The position numbers were made by a program, and so were the translations under genes. The notes under the pieces are model-generated. The model did not search any database and was not told the DNA's origin. It saw only the letters and a program-made list of their open reading frames with translations. From the NCBI GenBank assembly GCA_902780405.1, contig CACZFI010000006.1:62001-126000 (forward strand): a stretch of DNA of 64,000 nucleotides, in the 5' to 3' direction. This stretch comes from an uncultured Lachnospiraceae bacterium. Its GTDB lineage: Bacteria > Bacillota > Clostridia > Lachnospirales > Lachnospiraceae. Below, in pieces: positions 33,675-42,720 of the stretch. How positions within the stretch are numbered: position 1 is the stretch's first letter; each line of letters begins with the position of its first letter.

Positions 33675-34937
33675 ATGAAAGTCAGCAATAATATCTACAA
33701 TCATCTGAGCACAGAACTCGTGCCCAAAAAACGCAATACCATTCATAAATCCTCCGAACTTAAGGCGGTTTACAGCAGTATGTCCAAGTACAACAAGAAT
33801 TCGCCGCTTTATTTGGTGTCCCTTTCCGACAAGAAACAGGAACATATCATTGATATTAAGGAGTCTGCCATCACTTTAAGGGATACGACGCTTTCTTTCT
33901 CGGATCCCGAGAGCTCCGTCTATTCACAGAAACAGGTGCATTCGGATCATCCCTCCGTGATCACGGGCGATTTTAAACGTCAGCCCGGTCCGGATCTTCC
34001 GGGATATCTGGAACTCACCGTGGACGCGCTTGCCACCGAGCAGGTGAACATCGGCAGTTATCTCTCCACCGACGGAGAGACCGTCCCTCCCGGCAATTAC
34101 CGGTTCTCCCTTTTTACCGGTGATTCTCAATACAGATTCAATCTGGCCGTTTCCGAGGGCGACACCAATTACTCCATCCAGAATAAATTCGCAGAAAGCG
34201 TGAACGGCAGGGATATGGGCGTTACAGCCACCATCCTTACAGAGGGCGACAGTTCGGCACTGATGCTCACATCGAAGGAGACAGGCCTGCCGGAATCAGG
34301 GGAAGCTTTGCGTTTCCGTCTTTCAGACGCCAACGAGGACCGTTCTTTCGTGGAAGCCTTCGGTTTGAATCAGGTTTCCGTCCCCCCTGCGAATGCCGAG
34401 TTTACAGTGAACGGTGAGGCACACGCCTCCACATCCAACCACATTTCCATCAATCAGACAGTGGAACTTGATTTCCACAGCGTATCGGGCGAGCCCGTGA
34501 ATATCAGTTTCGTACCTGATACGGGCGTGCTGAAAGACCAGCTTTCCGGCTTTGTCGAAGCCTACAACAATCTGGTCACGCTCGCCGAACACGAGGGACC
34601 TGCCACAATCGGAAGCAGAAGTCTTTCAAGTGACATCTCAGGTATCCTGAAAGGTCACAGGGAAGCCCTCTCTGCCGCAGGTATTGAGGTGTCCGATGAC
34701 GGCCGGCTTTACACCCCCGAATCAAACGGATCCGTGCACGTCGGTGAATTGATGGAGCTCTTTGAGGCAGATTCCGATTTTGTATCCGAAATCTCAAAAG
34801 CCACGGAGCGTCTTACACTTGACCCCATGGCTTACATCAACAAATTGATCGTCACTTACCCGAACAAAGAAGAAAAAACCAGTGCCACTTACACTCAGTC
34901 GATGTACAGCGGCATGATGTTCAACAACTATGCATGA
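33675..34937 (+). CDS. FliD-like (flagellar cap-like) protein 1
   Basis: 420 residues, no signal peptide. The middle and C-terminal parts follow the FliD plan: a beta-rich domain (LELTVDALATEQVNIGSYL, YRFNLAVSEGDTNYSIQNKF), then AEFTVNGEAHASTSNHISI, and a helix FVEAYNNLVTLAEHEG. FliD caps flagellar filaments, but no other flagellar gene is in the window and the terminal coiled-coil domains are shortened. Strong ribosome site GGAAGGAGG. It may be an export-apparatus substrate or an adapted surface protein. Family assignment is moderate. Confidence 0.5.
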   Translation: MKVSNNIYNHLSTELVPKKRNTIHKSSELKAVYSSMSKYNKNSPLYLVSLSDKKQEHIIDIKESAITLRDTTLSFSDPESSVYSQKQVHSDHPSVITGDFKRQPGPDLPGYLELTVDALATEQVNIGSYLSTDGETVPPGNYRFSLFTGDSQYRFNLAVSEGDTNYSIQNKFAESVNGRDMGVTATILTEGDSSALMLTSKETGLPESGEALRFRLSDANEDRSFVEAFGLNQVSVPPANAEFTVNGEAHASTSNHISINQTVELDFHSVSGEPVNISFVPDTGVLKDQLSGFVEAYNNLVTLAEHEGPATIGSRSLSSDISGILKGHREALSAAGIEVSDDGRLYTPESNGSVHVGELMELFEADSDFVSEISKATERLTLDPMAYINKLIVTYPNKEEKTSATYTQSMYSGMMFNNYA

Positions 34938-34938
34938 T

Positions 34939-35340
34939 CTAGTGAAGGTTCCATCCTTCCGCCAGATCCGTGCCCGTTTCCGCAGCAAACTCCCGTGAGA
35001 CTCTCACGGGATCTTTTTTTAATTCCATCATCGTACGGAAGGTGGAAAGTACAAGTTTATCCTTGTCATAACGATTGGCGCTGTCCGCCCTGTCCATATG
35101 TGCCTTAAAATGATCCATCTGCCATACCAGAATATCCGCGATGGTAAAATCACCCACCCTGTATCTGCATAAAAACTCGCGATGATCGTAGTAGTAGGCG
35201 TATTCCGCAAGCAGTTCGGGATCTGTGACAAGTTCATCCCAAAACGTTCTTGCCGCATCCGGACCTTCTCCCGCGCACTCGCACAGGCGAATTGTCCACG
35301 CATAAAGTGTTTGCAGTGCTTCTTTTTGTTCTTTCGTCAT
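34939..35340 (-). CDS. Hypothetical protein, 133 residues
   Basis: Not recognised. Soluble, mostly helical, rich in aromatic residues (YAYYYDHREFLCRYRVGDFTIADILVWQMDHFKAHM). It lies 4 bases after the pseudouridine synthase gene, so it is probably translated with it. Its last 27 codons contain, on the opposite strand, the terminator of the convergent FliD-like gene; the stop codons are 1 base apart. Confidence 0.7.
   Translation of the reverse strand: MTKEQKEALQTLYAWTIRLCECAGEGPDAARTFWDELVTDPELLAEYAYYYDHREFLCRYRVGDFTIADILVWQMDHFKAHMDRADSANRYDKDKLVLSTFRTMMELKKDPVRVSREFAAETGTDLAEGWNLH
34992..35020 (+). terminator. Intrinsic terminator of FliD-like gene 1, inside the convergent gene
   Basis: CCCGTGA-GACTC-TCACGGG followed by ATC and seven T residues, 55 bases past the stop of the FliD-like gene. 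The same bases encode part of KKDPVRVSRE of the 133-residue protein on the other strand. Confidence 0.8.
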
Positions 35341-35344
35341 AGAT

Positions 35345-36046
35345 TTATCCTCTTTCGGTAAGAAGTTTGATCTCCTCTTCTGTCATCTTTCGATACGCTC
35401 CGGGCTTTAAGTCTTCCGGAAGCGTCAGTCCGCCCATGGATATCCTTTTTAGGTAAGTTACATGACACCCGAAATGCTCAAACATCCTTTTGACCTGGTG
35501 AAATCTTCCCTCCGTAATGGTAAGATACCAGCTGCCTTCCTTCTCTCCCTCAGAAAGCTCCGCAGGCGCGGTGGGCCGTTCATCTCCGATGTCAAACCCT
35601 TCCGCAAACTGTCTTGCCGCGTCGTCCGGAAGTTCCCCGTCCGCCTCAACATAGTAGCACTTTGCCACGTGTTTCCCGGGCTTCAGAAGATCCTTCGACA
35701 TCTTTCCGTCGTTTGTGATCACGAGGAGTCCCTCCGTATCCTTATCCAGTCTTCCCACAGGAAAGAGATCGCGACGTTTGTCGCAGTCAAGAAGATCCAG
35801 GACGGTCTTCTCCCGCGCGTCCCTGGTAGCGGATACAACTCCGGCAGGCTTGTTCAGGAGAAAATACTGAAATGTTTCCGCACTGACCGCTTCGTCATCC
35901 AAGGTTACAACTGCGTCCGCGGGGACCTTATGCTCCGGCCGTTTTATGACCGTGCCGTCCACCCGAACACGCCCGGCTGCGATATGAGATTTTACGGTAC
36001 TGCGTGTTCCTTTGCCGGCATCGGCAAGGTATTTGTCCAATCTCAT
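35345..36046 (-). CDS. rsuA: 16S rRNA pseudouridine synthase, RsuA family
   Basis: 233 residues. An N-terminal S4 RNA-binding domain (MRLDKYLADAGKGTRSTVK) is followed by the catalytic domain with GRLDKDTEGLLVITNDG, where the Asp is catalytic, and the EGRFHQVKRMFEHFG end. It isomerises one uridine in rRNA. The start at 36046 has GAGG 6 bases upstream. Confidence 0.93.
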   Translation of the reverse strand: MRLDKYLADAGKGTRSTVKSHIAAGRVRVDGTVIKRPEHKVPADAVVTLDDEAVSAETFQYFLLNKPAGVVSATRDAREKTVLDLLDCDKRRDLFPVGRLDKDTEGLLVITNDGKMSKDLLKPGKHVAKCYYVEADGELPDDAARQFAEGFDIGDERPTAPAELSEGEKEGSWYLTITEGRFHQVKRMFEHFGCHVTYLKRISMGGLTLPEDLKPGAYRKMTEEEIKLLTERG

Positions 36047-36075
36047 GGTATGCCTCATTCGTTCTTGTTTGTTAC

Positions 36076-36108
36076 TCAAAAACGGAACCCTTAATAACGG
36101 GTTCCGTT
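36076..36108 (-). terminator. Intrinsic terminator of FliD-like gene 2
   Basis: Perfect 10-bp stem AACGGAACCC/GGGTTCCGTT with 8-nt loop; the minus-strand transcript ends in a T run. It lies 22 bases past the stop codon at 36131. Confidence 0.85.
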
Positions 36109-36130
36109 CGTAGTCATGAAATGTGTAGGT

Positions 36131-36850
36131 TTAGAACAGGCTGTCGAACATGCTTCCGACGGAGACATCATACTTCGCGCTGGCGTTATAGGTAACTGCC
36201 TGTGCGGTGTTCTTGTCTGCCGCAGTGTACATCTGATACAGTCTTTCCTGTGCGCTCTTGCCGAAGGATGTGGATCCCGTAAAGAGCGACTTAATATCTG
36301 TCATATGTGCGTCATTGAATTTGTCTTCATCAATCTCGAAGGTGTTGTCCGACTGCAGGTTCACACCGATTCTCGCAAGTGCGCCGGCGTATACCTTCGT
36401 CTGGGATACCAATCTGGTACCGCTTTGGAGAACCTTGTTATTCACCGACTCTCCGGCTTCCTTCACAGCGTTGTTGTAGCCTTCCACAAAACTCTTTACA
36501 TGATCTAAGATCTTTGAACGATCATAATCCGTCTTGGTGGTTCCGTCCGCAGCCTTCACTTCCTTCTTCTCATAAAGGGAAGCGTTCATCAGTTTCGCTG
36601 CAGAATCCACTGCCTGATTCGTCCCCGCTTTCACGGCATCGTTGGATGCCTTCACGCTCTTTGCGTCACTCTGGGACTTTCTTCCGGCCTCGGAAGCATA
36701 ATACTTCTTCGCAAGCTTCGCATAGCTGCCGTTTTTCACAGCGCTGTAATCGGCAATAAAAGACATGGAGGAATCCTTGCTCTTGTTGCTGCTTGCGGTG
36801 TTGAAGAAGCTGTTCATGTAGTTGTAGTTGCCATTCACTGAAATCGCCAT
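36131..36850 (-). CDS. FliD C-terminal-like protein 2
   Basis: 239 residues, no signal peptide. A Ser/Asn/Lys-rich N-terminal part is followed by a C-terminal block like the FliD C-domain: ILDHVKSFVEGYNNAVKEAG, then LARIGVNLQSDNTFEIDEDKF and DIKSLFTGSTSFGKSAQERL. It shares the FVEAYNNLV-type helix with the protein at 33.7 kb. A TTTACA/TATAAT promoter lies upstream. Probably a surface or export substrate; role unknown. Confidence 0.5.
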   Translation of the reverse strand: MAISVNGNYNYMNSFFNTASSNKSKDSSMSFIADYSAVKNGSYAKLAKKYYASEAGRKSQSDAKSVKASNDAVKAGTNQAVDSAAKLMNASLYEKKEVKAADGTTKTDYDRSKILDHVKSFVEGYNNAVKEAGESVNNKVLQSGTRLVSQTKVYAGALARIGVNLQSDNTFEIDEDKFNDAHMTDIKSLFTGSTSFGKSAQERLYQMYTAADKNTAQAVTYNASAKYDVSVGSMFDSLF

Positions 36851-36890
36851 AGGGCCACCTCGCCGAAAATGCTGTTACTACGCTACTTTT

Positions 36891-36918
36891 ATTATACTAT
36901 ATGCGAGGAAAATGTAAA
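36891..36918 (-). promoter_or_regulatory. Promoter of FliD-like gene 2
   Basis: Minus strand TTTACA (36913-36918), 16-bp spacer, TATAAT (36891-36896). Confidence 0.65.
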
Positions 36919-36983
36919 GCGAAAGTGTGCGTGTTCACCGTTGCGGTACATGCGCGATATGCGATATACGATATGCAATACTC

Positions 36984-37118
36984 GCTTCGCTCCCGGGACA
37001 ATCACTCAGACGCTCACCTACCACACGCTTGTCTCAGGGGACGCTTTCGCTTCGATCTCACACGCAACGGTACTAAACTCGCAAAGTACGCTCGCTAAGT
37101 GCCGGCGTGTTCGGCGAC
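36984..37118 (-). repeat. Dispersed modular repeat, diverged copy C
   Basis: The 301-base gap between the GNAT gene and FliD-like gene 2 holds no gene. CGCTTCGCTCCCGGGACAAT (36984-37003) matches module 1 on the plus strand. The core is present in the opposite orientation (37051-37115): read on the minus strand, CGCCGGCACTTAGCGAG, GTACTTTGCGAG and GTTGCGTGTGAGATC follow copy D closely but with drift. This copy looks older than A, B, D and E. Confidence 0.65.
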
Positions 37119-37151
37119 CCCGTTCAACAAGCATGTGGCAGGTATCGCTTT

Positions 37152-37694
37152 TCACGTATAAACGATTTCTCCGCTCATGTATTCGATGGATTTGACGCGG
37201 AAACGTTTCGGGAAGTGTTCGTCCATGGCGGCGGCTTCGTCTTCCCAGCTTTCCGCATCTTCGCCTGCGGCCTCGGCGCGCTTCATAGCATCCGTGTCAG
37301 CGATCAATGTGATCGTGCCGTCTTCTTCCTCCGGATTTCCTACGCGCACAAAGCCCCTCAGTGTGAAGTAGGATTCGACACCTTCTCCCTCCAGGCGCAA
37401 GGTTACGCCGGATCGGTTCATTTGCTTTGCGAGATCAAATGCCTGCTTCAGCAGAAGGGTTCCGCAGTCCTCTCCGCGATATCCCGGAGAGACGTAGAGC
37501 CAGTTGATTCCGACGACATCCGGATCCGAAACATCAAGGAGCATCACACCCGTTGCCGTAACCTTGCCGGTTTCGTCCTCCTCACAGCAACCCACGCCGA
37601 TCACGCCCGGTGTATTGTAGAAATCCTGCAATTGCTCCGGTACCATATCGATATAAAACTGTCTGTTGGTTTTATTGATCAGATCGTACAGCAT
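37152..37694 (-). CDS. GNAT-family N-acetyltransferase
   Basis: 180 residues. The acetyl-CoA site is INWLYVSPGYRGEDCGTLLL (motif A) and the following strand ESYFTLRGFVRVG closes the fold. The C-terminal 50 residues are acidic and unlike the core. Substrate unknown. Start is 12 bases after the 1493-residue gene, so it is probably translated from the same mRNA and could modify that protein. Confidence 0.8.
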   Translation of the reverse strand: MLYDLINKTNRQFYIDMVPEQLQDFYNTPGVIGVGCCEEDETGKVTATGVMLLDVSDPDVVGINWLYVSPGYRGEDCGTLLLKQAFDLAKQMNRSGVTLRLEGEGVESYFTLRGFVRVGNPEEEDGTITLIADTDAMKRAEAAGEDAESWEDEAAAMDEHFPKRFRVKSIEYMSGEIVYT

Positions 37695-37706
37695 ATAACG
37701 CCTCCT

Positions 37707-40700
37707 TTAATACCCTCCGTAGCGGACTACCCGCTTCTTCCTTGTATAGCTCTTCATAAGGATATCGTACGCCCATTTCGATTCATCCTTGAACTTCTCT
37801 TCGAACCTGCTGGTTTCCCTGAAGGTAGCATCCTCCGGAAGAAATCTCTGTCGAAGTCTGGCCGTAATCGTACTCCAATTCGGAGTATTCTTCTGGTAAT
37901 CAAAATCAAGTTGCCGCTTCATTTCCTCGTACAAACCGAAATGCATCGCCTGGAGTTTCTTGTTTTCGTTCTCTTTCTCCTCAAGCTGTTTTCTTAAACC
38001 GACAAGCTCTTCAGACGGCGCATCCTTCTTGTAATCCGGGGCCTGTTCAAGCGCATCTATGGCTTTCTGCAGTTTGTTCTTTTCCTCGTTACTTGCCTTG
38101 TATTTCGGATAGATTTCGCCCCACTTCTCAAGCAGAGGCTTGATCTCACTCTTATAGAACGCCTCGGCTTCTTCGAAGACGGGCTTTAAGTACTCTCCTA
38201 CCACACGTTCCTGCTCGTCGTCGAGTTCCTTGTTATAATTGCGTTCCAGCTCATTCGTCTTCTCATACTGATCATCCACTTTATCCGCATACGTTTTGTA
38301 TTCTTCCATCCAAGCATAGGGATGATGTTTGTCCAGATAGAGATCCGACACGCGTATCTTGCATTTGTTTTCAATTTCGCGGGCCTTTGCATTCCACTTG
38401 TCCACTTCCTGACTCACTTTATCATCCCAGCGCTTGAACTTCGCTTTTTTGATCGCCTCGTTACGATCGCGAAGCGTCTTCACGTATTCAAGTCTGGTCT
38501 TGGCAAATTCCTCGCTCTGTTTCTTCAGCGGAATCAGATCTTTATTCAGTTTTTCAAGCTGCATGGCGTGGAGCTTATCACTTCTCTTTTTCTGTTCCTC
38601 CGGGGGGAGAACATCATCCTCGGCCCGCACCTGTACCTTGGCAAAATGCTGCCAATCCTTCTTCGCCTGTCCGTCCTTCTTGTGAATCGAAGAACTGATG
38701 TTGGTGGAAAGGTGATCCACTGGCTTATCCTTCCAGCGCTTGGAGTCGGAAAGCACGGCATTTCTTTCTGCCAGAACACTTTGCTTTTCTTCTTCGGACA
38801 TATACTGACTGTATTCCTCCTGGCAAGCCAGGAAATGCTCGTTGTCCTGTACAAGATAACTGTCACCGGGATCGACGGCAAATTCGGACAGATCATCGAA
38901 GAGATCGAATTCTTCTTTCGTAAGATAGAACTTCCTGTGCGGGTCGTCCTTCGGCAGATCGGCATACATCGTATTTAAGAATACTTCTGCGGAGACACGC
39001 ATCTCCTCCAAACGCTGCAGCTGTTCCTTGGCACGCTCGTAACTTGCGGTAACGGCGTCTAATGTCATCTGCTCCTGCAGCATCATCTCCTTGATGTTTC
39101 CGTGTTCGAAATCGTGAACGATATTCTCAAGTTCCTGCTTTGCTTCGAGATCGGCATGAAGCAATCCCGGAACCACGATATCACCGTTTTCATTCTCAAG
39201 TTTCTCAAATTCCTTCGGCTTGCCGACGGAAGAAAGCTCGTTTTGGATGTTCGGGTTATTACCGTAGGACTTCGTAAAGGTGTAAAGCATCTGCTTGATC
39301 CAGCCTTCCACAACGCCTCCGGTTGTCTGTGTCCATCCGTCATAGTCAAATGTAAAGCCTTCGAAACGTTTTACCTCCTCGATCTCACCGTTCGGAAGTA
39401 CTTTCTCACATGATTCACTCAAGTTCATCGTGAAACCGCCGGGGAAAAACACAAAGAGTTTTTCCAGGTCGTAGGTATCCGAAAGCTGCTTTAATTCCGC
39501 CATGCGCGAAGCCACCTTCGGCAGTTTCTTTAAATCGGGTGATCTGTTGATATACTGATCCGACAGCCACTTCTCCTTATCCTTGTAGTTTGCGTTCGGA
39601 TTCTTGCTTCGCTCGGCAACCTTGCTCTCCGCATAGGCCTCATCCGGCTCATCCAAAAGATAGAAGTCCGCGATGTCCCGTACGATCTCATTTAACTGCT
39701 TCAATACATTCAGATAGGTCTTGGTACCGGCAACGATCTTCTCATCAGGGCGATCGCGTCTTACAATGTACTTCGGATGATCTCTGTCATGAAGGGATAC
39801 ATCCTCTCCTTTTTCAAGAAGTTTAATGTATGCATCAAAATCGGCTGAATCCGGCAGGATCTTTTCTCCGTTCTTTCCCTTTTTGGCACCGAGCATCGAA
39901 AGGAAGAGGTGATCCTTCATCCAGTTGTTTAAACGGAACTTCTCCATCACTCCAGTTTTTTCATTGACCTTTTCAAAGAGCGGTTCCTCGATATTTTTCG
40001 CCCAATCGGGATTCTTGATCTCGGAATTAAAGTATTTCTTGGCGATATACTTGTACATCGCGCTTCCTTTTTTTACCACCTTAAAAGAGGAGGGAAGGAA
40101 TCTGTTTTTCGAGCACTCCGTCAGCTTGCCTTTCTCATCTCTCTTCTCTTTAAACGCATCCTTCATCAGACTTGCGTAGAAGCTCTGATCATGATCGTAT
40201 GCCCTGACCGTGTTGATCACTTCGGCATCGCCCTGCGGCTCATGCTTACACTTGAAGTTTCTGCCGTGACGATCCTTCTGCAGGCAGAATCCGTCGTACA
40301 TCTGCAAACGGATCAATTCTCTTACACTGTTTCCGGTCTGCTTGATCATCTTGCCGGGCTTGTTGTCTCGCGTATCCTTGATGATCTCGATCCACTCGTC
40401 ACCGGGAGCTTCCTCCTGCAATGTTACGGGTGCGCCGCTTGCCACAGTATCGTTACCGCGGGTAAAGTTGGCATTTCGCATATGCGTATTCACAACTTCC
40501 TTGAATCCGTAGCGCTGTGCAAGATAGCTTGTCACCATGGTATTGTACTGGGACATCTCATTCTCACTGGCCTGATCACCCTCCATGATCTGTCCGAAGA
40601 GTTCAACCTCCTTACCCATGGTGATACGAAACATGGTTTCGATCCTTGAAAGGGAATCCTTCTGCTCTCCCTCTTCATTCTGTGCTCCTGCATTTACAGG

Positions 40701-42188
40701 CTGCTCATTCTCCATCTTGCGAAGGAGATTTACGATCTCGGTATCCGAGTCCTTGGTCTCATCCAGATTGAGTTTCTTTATGATCCATGAGAGCGGTGTT
40801 TCCTTTGTGATCGTTTCATGGATATCCACATTTTGGCGATTCTTTAACGCCTCAAGGATAACGCCGGCGAGTGGATCCAGCTTCGCCTTCTCCTCCCAAT
40901 CGCCGAGTTCTATCTTCTGACCGGCCGTGATCAGCTTATTGAGCCGGTCCACCTCATCATTGTAACGACGCAAATCCTTAAAGAGGGAATCAAAATCATG
41001 GCGGAAGAATTCCACATAGCGTTCTTTCACCGCCTCCTGATTTGCAAGACCCGCTTCCTTGATCTTTCTCTGCATGATCTCTAGAAGTGAGATTCCGTTG
41101 TCATAATCGGTATCATCAAGGGCTGCAGTCTGGAGTCTTAATTCCTCCTTCATCAGATTCCCTTTGTGCTTATGGTCCTTGGATACTTTTAACTGCTCTG
41201 TGCGTCGCTCCAAAAAGCTGGTCACATTCTGATTGATCAGAGGAAGATTCTCCTTCATGTAGTAGGTCTTCATGGTCGGATTGCCCTTCTCATCCAGCTC
41301 TTCCACCTGAACCACATAGGTATCCATGGAGTTACCCTGTCGCTGGAGAACGGCATTCTCGATAGTGATCACGTCGAGCTTCTCCACCAGATCCTGTGGC
41401 GTCTTCAGCGTTGAAAAGAGTTTGCCCTCGTAAGCACCTGATTCGAGAGATTTCACGGAAGCCTTGTACTTGAACTGCTCGCGCATCAGGTACTCCTTCA
41501 TGCGGATGGCACGTCTCTTCCTTCTCTTGCCCCACCAGGATTTCGGGTTTGCATGGCTATTGATATAATTCGTACATGCCTCGATTGTCGTATCGAAAGC
41601 CGCACTGATGGTTTCTCCGAACTTCGCCGCATCCACCACGCTTCTCGTAACTTCCTTCATGCCGCCTTCCGCCGCAGGCTCCATGCGCTTCACTTCTTTT
41701 TTATACTGCTGGATATCACCGGCCAGCACATTCTGAAGGATGGTAAGCTTAGTCTTGATCTCACGCATTCCCTTGTTGTCGCCGTTTAATCCAAACTTCT
41801 TATCCGTGGCAAGCTTATAAATCTCGGCGTTGACAAGCGCATTCTCTTTCTTGGTGCGGTCCTTGTAGGAAAGCTTCACTTCCATCCTGGTACGGTCATA
41901 GTAGTTCTTGATGAGAGCGCTATCGGCTTTATAATCAGCCTTCTTTATGTAGCTTGCATTATCCTTCGCAAATTTTGCCCCGAGGAACTCAGTCGCATCT
42001 TTTTGCGCAGCAAGAACCGCGGGCAGACTGAAGGTATCGCTGCCGCGTGTGATCTGAATCTGCTGCGGTTTTTCTTCGATCTGATTCGGTGCATCCTGCA
42101 CCTGCTGAACCTGCTCCTGCTCGTTCAGATTCAGGTTGATTTGATTCTGATTGTCCTGATGCTGTTCGTTTTGAACCAGTTGATCCAT
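37707..42188 (-). CDS. Very large cytosolic protein with kinase-like motif
   Basis: 1493 residues, no signal peptide and no membrane helix. A Gln/Asn-rich N-terminal tail (about 1-48) is followed by helical regions. Around 565-680 the order resembles the PI3K/HipA-like atypical kinase fold: a GAPVTLQEEAPGDEWIEI strand, then D639-R-H-G-R-N644 (candidate catalytic Asp and metal-binding Asn), and 21 residues later AYDHDQSF with D665/D667 as the DFG-like site. The last 400 residues are charged coiled coil. Large proteins of this kind occur in Lachnospiraceae without assigned function. A GNAT gene follows 12 bases on. The kinase call is by motif only. Confidence 0.45.
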   Translation of the reverse strand: MDQLVQNEQHQDNQNQINLNLNEQEQVQQVQDAPNQIEEKPQQIQITRGSDTFSLPAVLAAQKDATEFLGAKFAKDNASYIKKADYKADSALIKNYYDRTRMEVKLSYKDRTKKENALVNAEIYKLATDKKFGLNGDNKGMREIKTKLTILQNVLAGDIQQYKKEVKRMEPAAEGGMKEVTRSVVDAAKFGETISAAFDTTIEACTNYINSHANPKSWWGKRRKRRAIRMKEYLMREQFKYKASVKSLESGAYEGKLFSTLKTPQDLVEKLDVITIENAVLQRQGNSMDTYVVQVEELDEKGNPTMKTYYMKENLPLINQNVTSFLERRTEQLKVSKDHKHKGNLMKEELRLQTAALDDTDYDNGISLLEIMQRKIKEAGLANQEAVKERYVEFFRHDFDSLFKDLRRYNDEVDRLNKLITAGQKIELGDWEEKAKLDPLAGVILEALKNRQNVDIHETITKETPLSWIIKKLNLDETKDSDTEIVNLLRKMENEQPVNAGAQNEEGEQKDSLSRIETMFRITMGKEVELFGQIMEGDQASENEMSQYNTMVTSYLAQRYGFKEVVNTHMRNANFTRGNDTVASGAPVTLQEEAPGDEWIEIIKDTRDNKPGKMIKQTGNSVRELIRLQMYDGFCLQKDRHGRNFKCKHEPQGDAEVINTVRAYDHDQSFYASLMKDAFKEKRDEKGKLTECSKNRFLPSSFKVVKKGSAMYKYIAKKYFNSEIKNPDWAKNIEEPLFEKVNEKTGVMEKFRLNNWMKDHLFLSMLGAKKGKNGEKILPDSADFDAYIKLLEKGEDVSLHDRDHPKYIVRRDRPDEKIVAGTKTYLNVLKQLNEIVRDIADFYLLDEPDEAYAESKVAERSKNPNANYKDKEKWLSDQYINRSPDLKKLPKVASRMAELKQLSDTYDLEKLFVFFPGGFTMNLSESCEKVLPNGEIEEVKRFEGFTFDYDGWTQTTGGVVEGWIKQMLYTFTKSYGNNPNIQNELSSVGKPKEFEKLENENGDIVVPGLLHADLEAKQELENIVHDFEHGNIKEMMLQEQMTLDAVTASYERAKEQLQRLEEMRVSAEVFLNTMYADLPKDDPHRKFYLTKEEFDLFDDLSEFAVDPGDSYLVQDNEHFLACQEEYSQYMSEEEKQSVLAERNAVLSDSKRWKDKPVDHLSTNISSSIHKKDGQAKKDWQHFAKVQVRAEDDVLPPEEQKKRSDKLHAMQLEKLNKDLIPLKKQSEEFAKTRLEYVKTLRDRNEAIKKAKFKRWDDKVSQEVDKWNAKAREIENKCKIRVSDLYLDKHHPYAWMEEYKTYADKVDDQYEKTNELERNYNKELDDEQERVVGEYLKPVFEEAEAFYKSEIKPLLEKWGEIYPKYKASNEEKNKLQKAIDALEQAPDYKKDAPSEELVGLRKQLEEKENENKKLQAMHFGLYEEMKRQLDFDYQKNTPNWSTITARLRQRFLPEDATFRETSRFEEKFKDESKWAYDILMKSYTRKKRVVRYGGY

Positions 42189-42313
42189 AGATGGTGCTCC
42201 CTTCCTTAGAATATGGTAAATGTGTGTGGCGTCGTGTTGTCATGCACAATTCATTTTATATCATGTGAAGTCACATAAGTGTCATACTCTCATGACGTTA
42301 TATGTACTTTTTT
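42189..42313 (-). promoter_or_regulatory. Leader and promoter region of the 1493-residue gene
   Basis: Ribosome site AAGGAAGGGAG lies before the ATG at 42188. A TATAAA-type -10 on the minus strand is near 42255, with no clear -35. Just beside it is the near-perfect palindrome ATGTGA-AG-TCACAT (42263-42276), a possible operator. Confidence 0.4.
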
Positions 42314-42708
42314 GGCGTCGCTCCCGGGATAATCACCGCGCACAAACCATTTTGTGCGCTATAGATCATCCCTCGCGCTCCGGCCGAGGTTATCGTTTGT
42401 AACGATACCATGCACCGATGCGCGTGTGACTGCATTGCAAGGACAACGTGGAGCCGCCGGCGCTTAGCGAGGTACTTTCGAGCTTAGCGTCCGCTGCGTG
42501 CGAAATCAGGTCTGCATCTGCGATGCAGACAGCCCGTCGCGGCTTTGAGCGACTTCATAGGAATCCGTCAGGATTCCTACCGACTTAGCGCAAGCGTGTC
42601 CGGCAAGGCAGTCTGCAGACGGACCTCACGGCATCGAGCTACTTCATAGGATTCCTACCGACTTAGCGCGAGCGTGTCCAGGCAAGGCGGTCTGCATGCG
42701 CAAGGTAC
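42314..42708 (+). repeat. Dispersed modular repeat, copy D
   Basis: No gene lies between the 1493-residue gene and the ABC gene. Module 1 starts at 42314, and the core with its 77-bp insertion runs 42432-42609. At 178 bp it is exactly as long as in copy A. The insertion has three hairpins: GTCTGCATC/GATGCAGAC, GTCGC/GCGAC and TAGGAATCC/GGATTCCTA. After it, part of the insertion tail and core tail (ACTTCATAGGATTCCTACCG, then TGTCCAGGCAAGGC) is repeated at about 42635-42687. The repeat ends within 15 bases of the ABC ATPase stop codon. Confidence 0.85.
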
Positions 42709-42720
42709 ACGGAATTGTCG

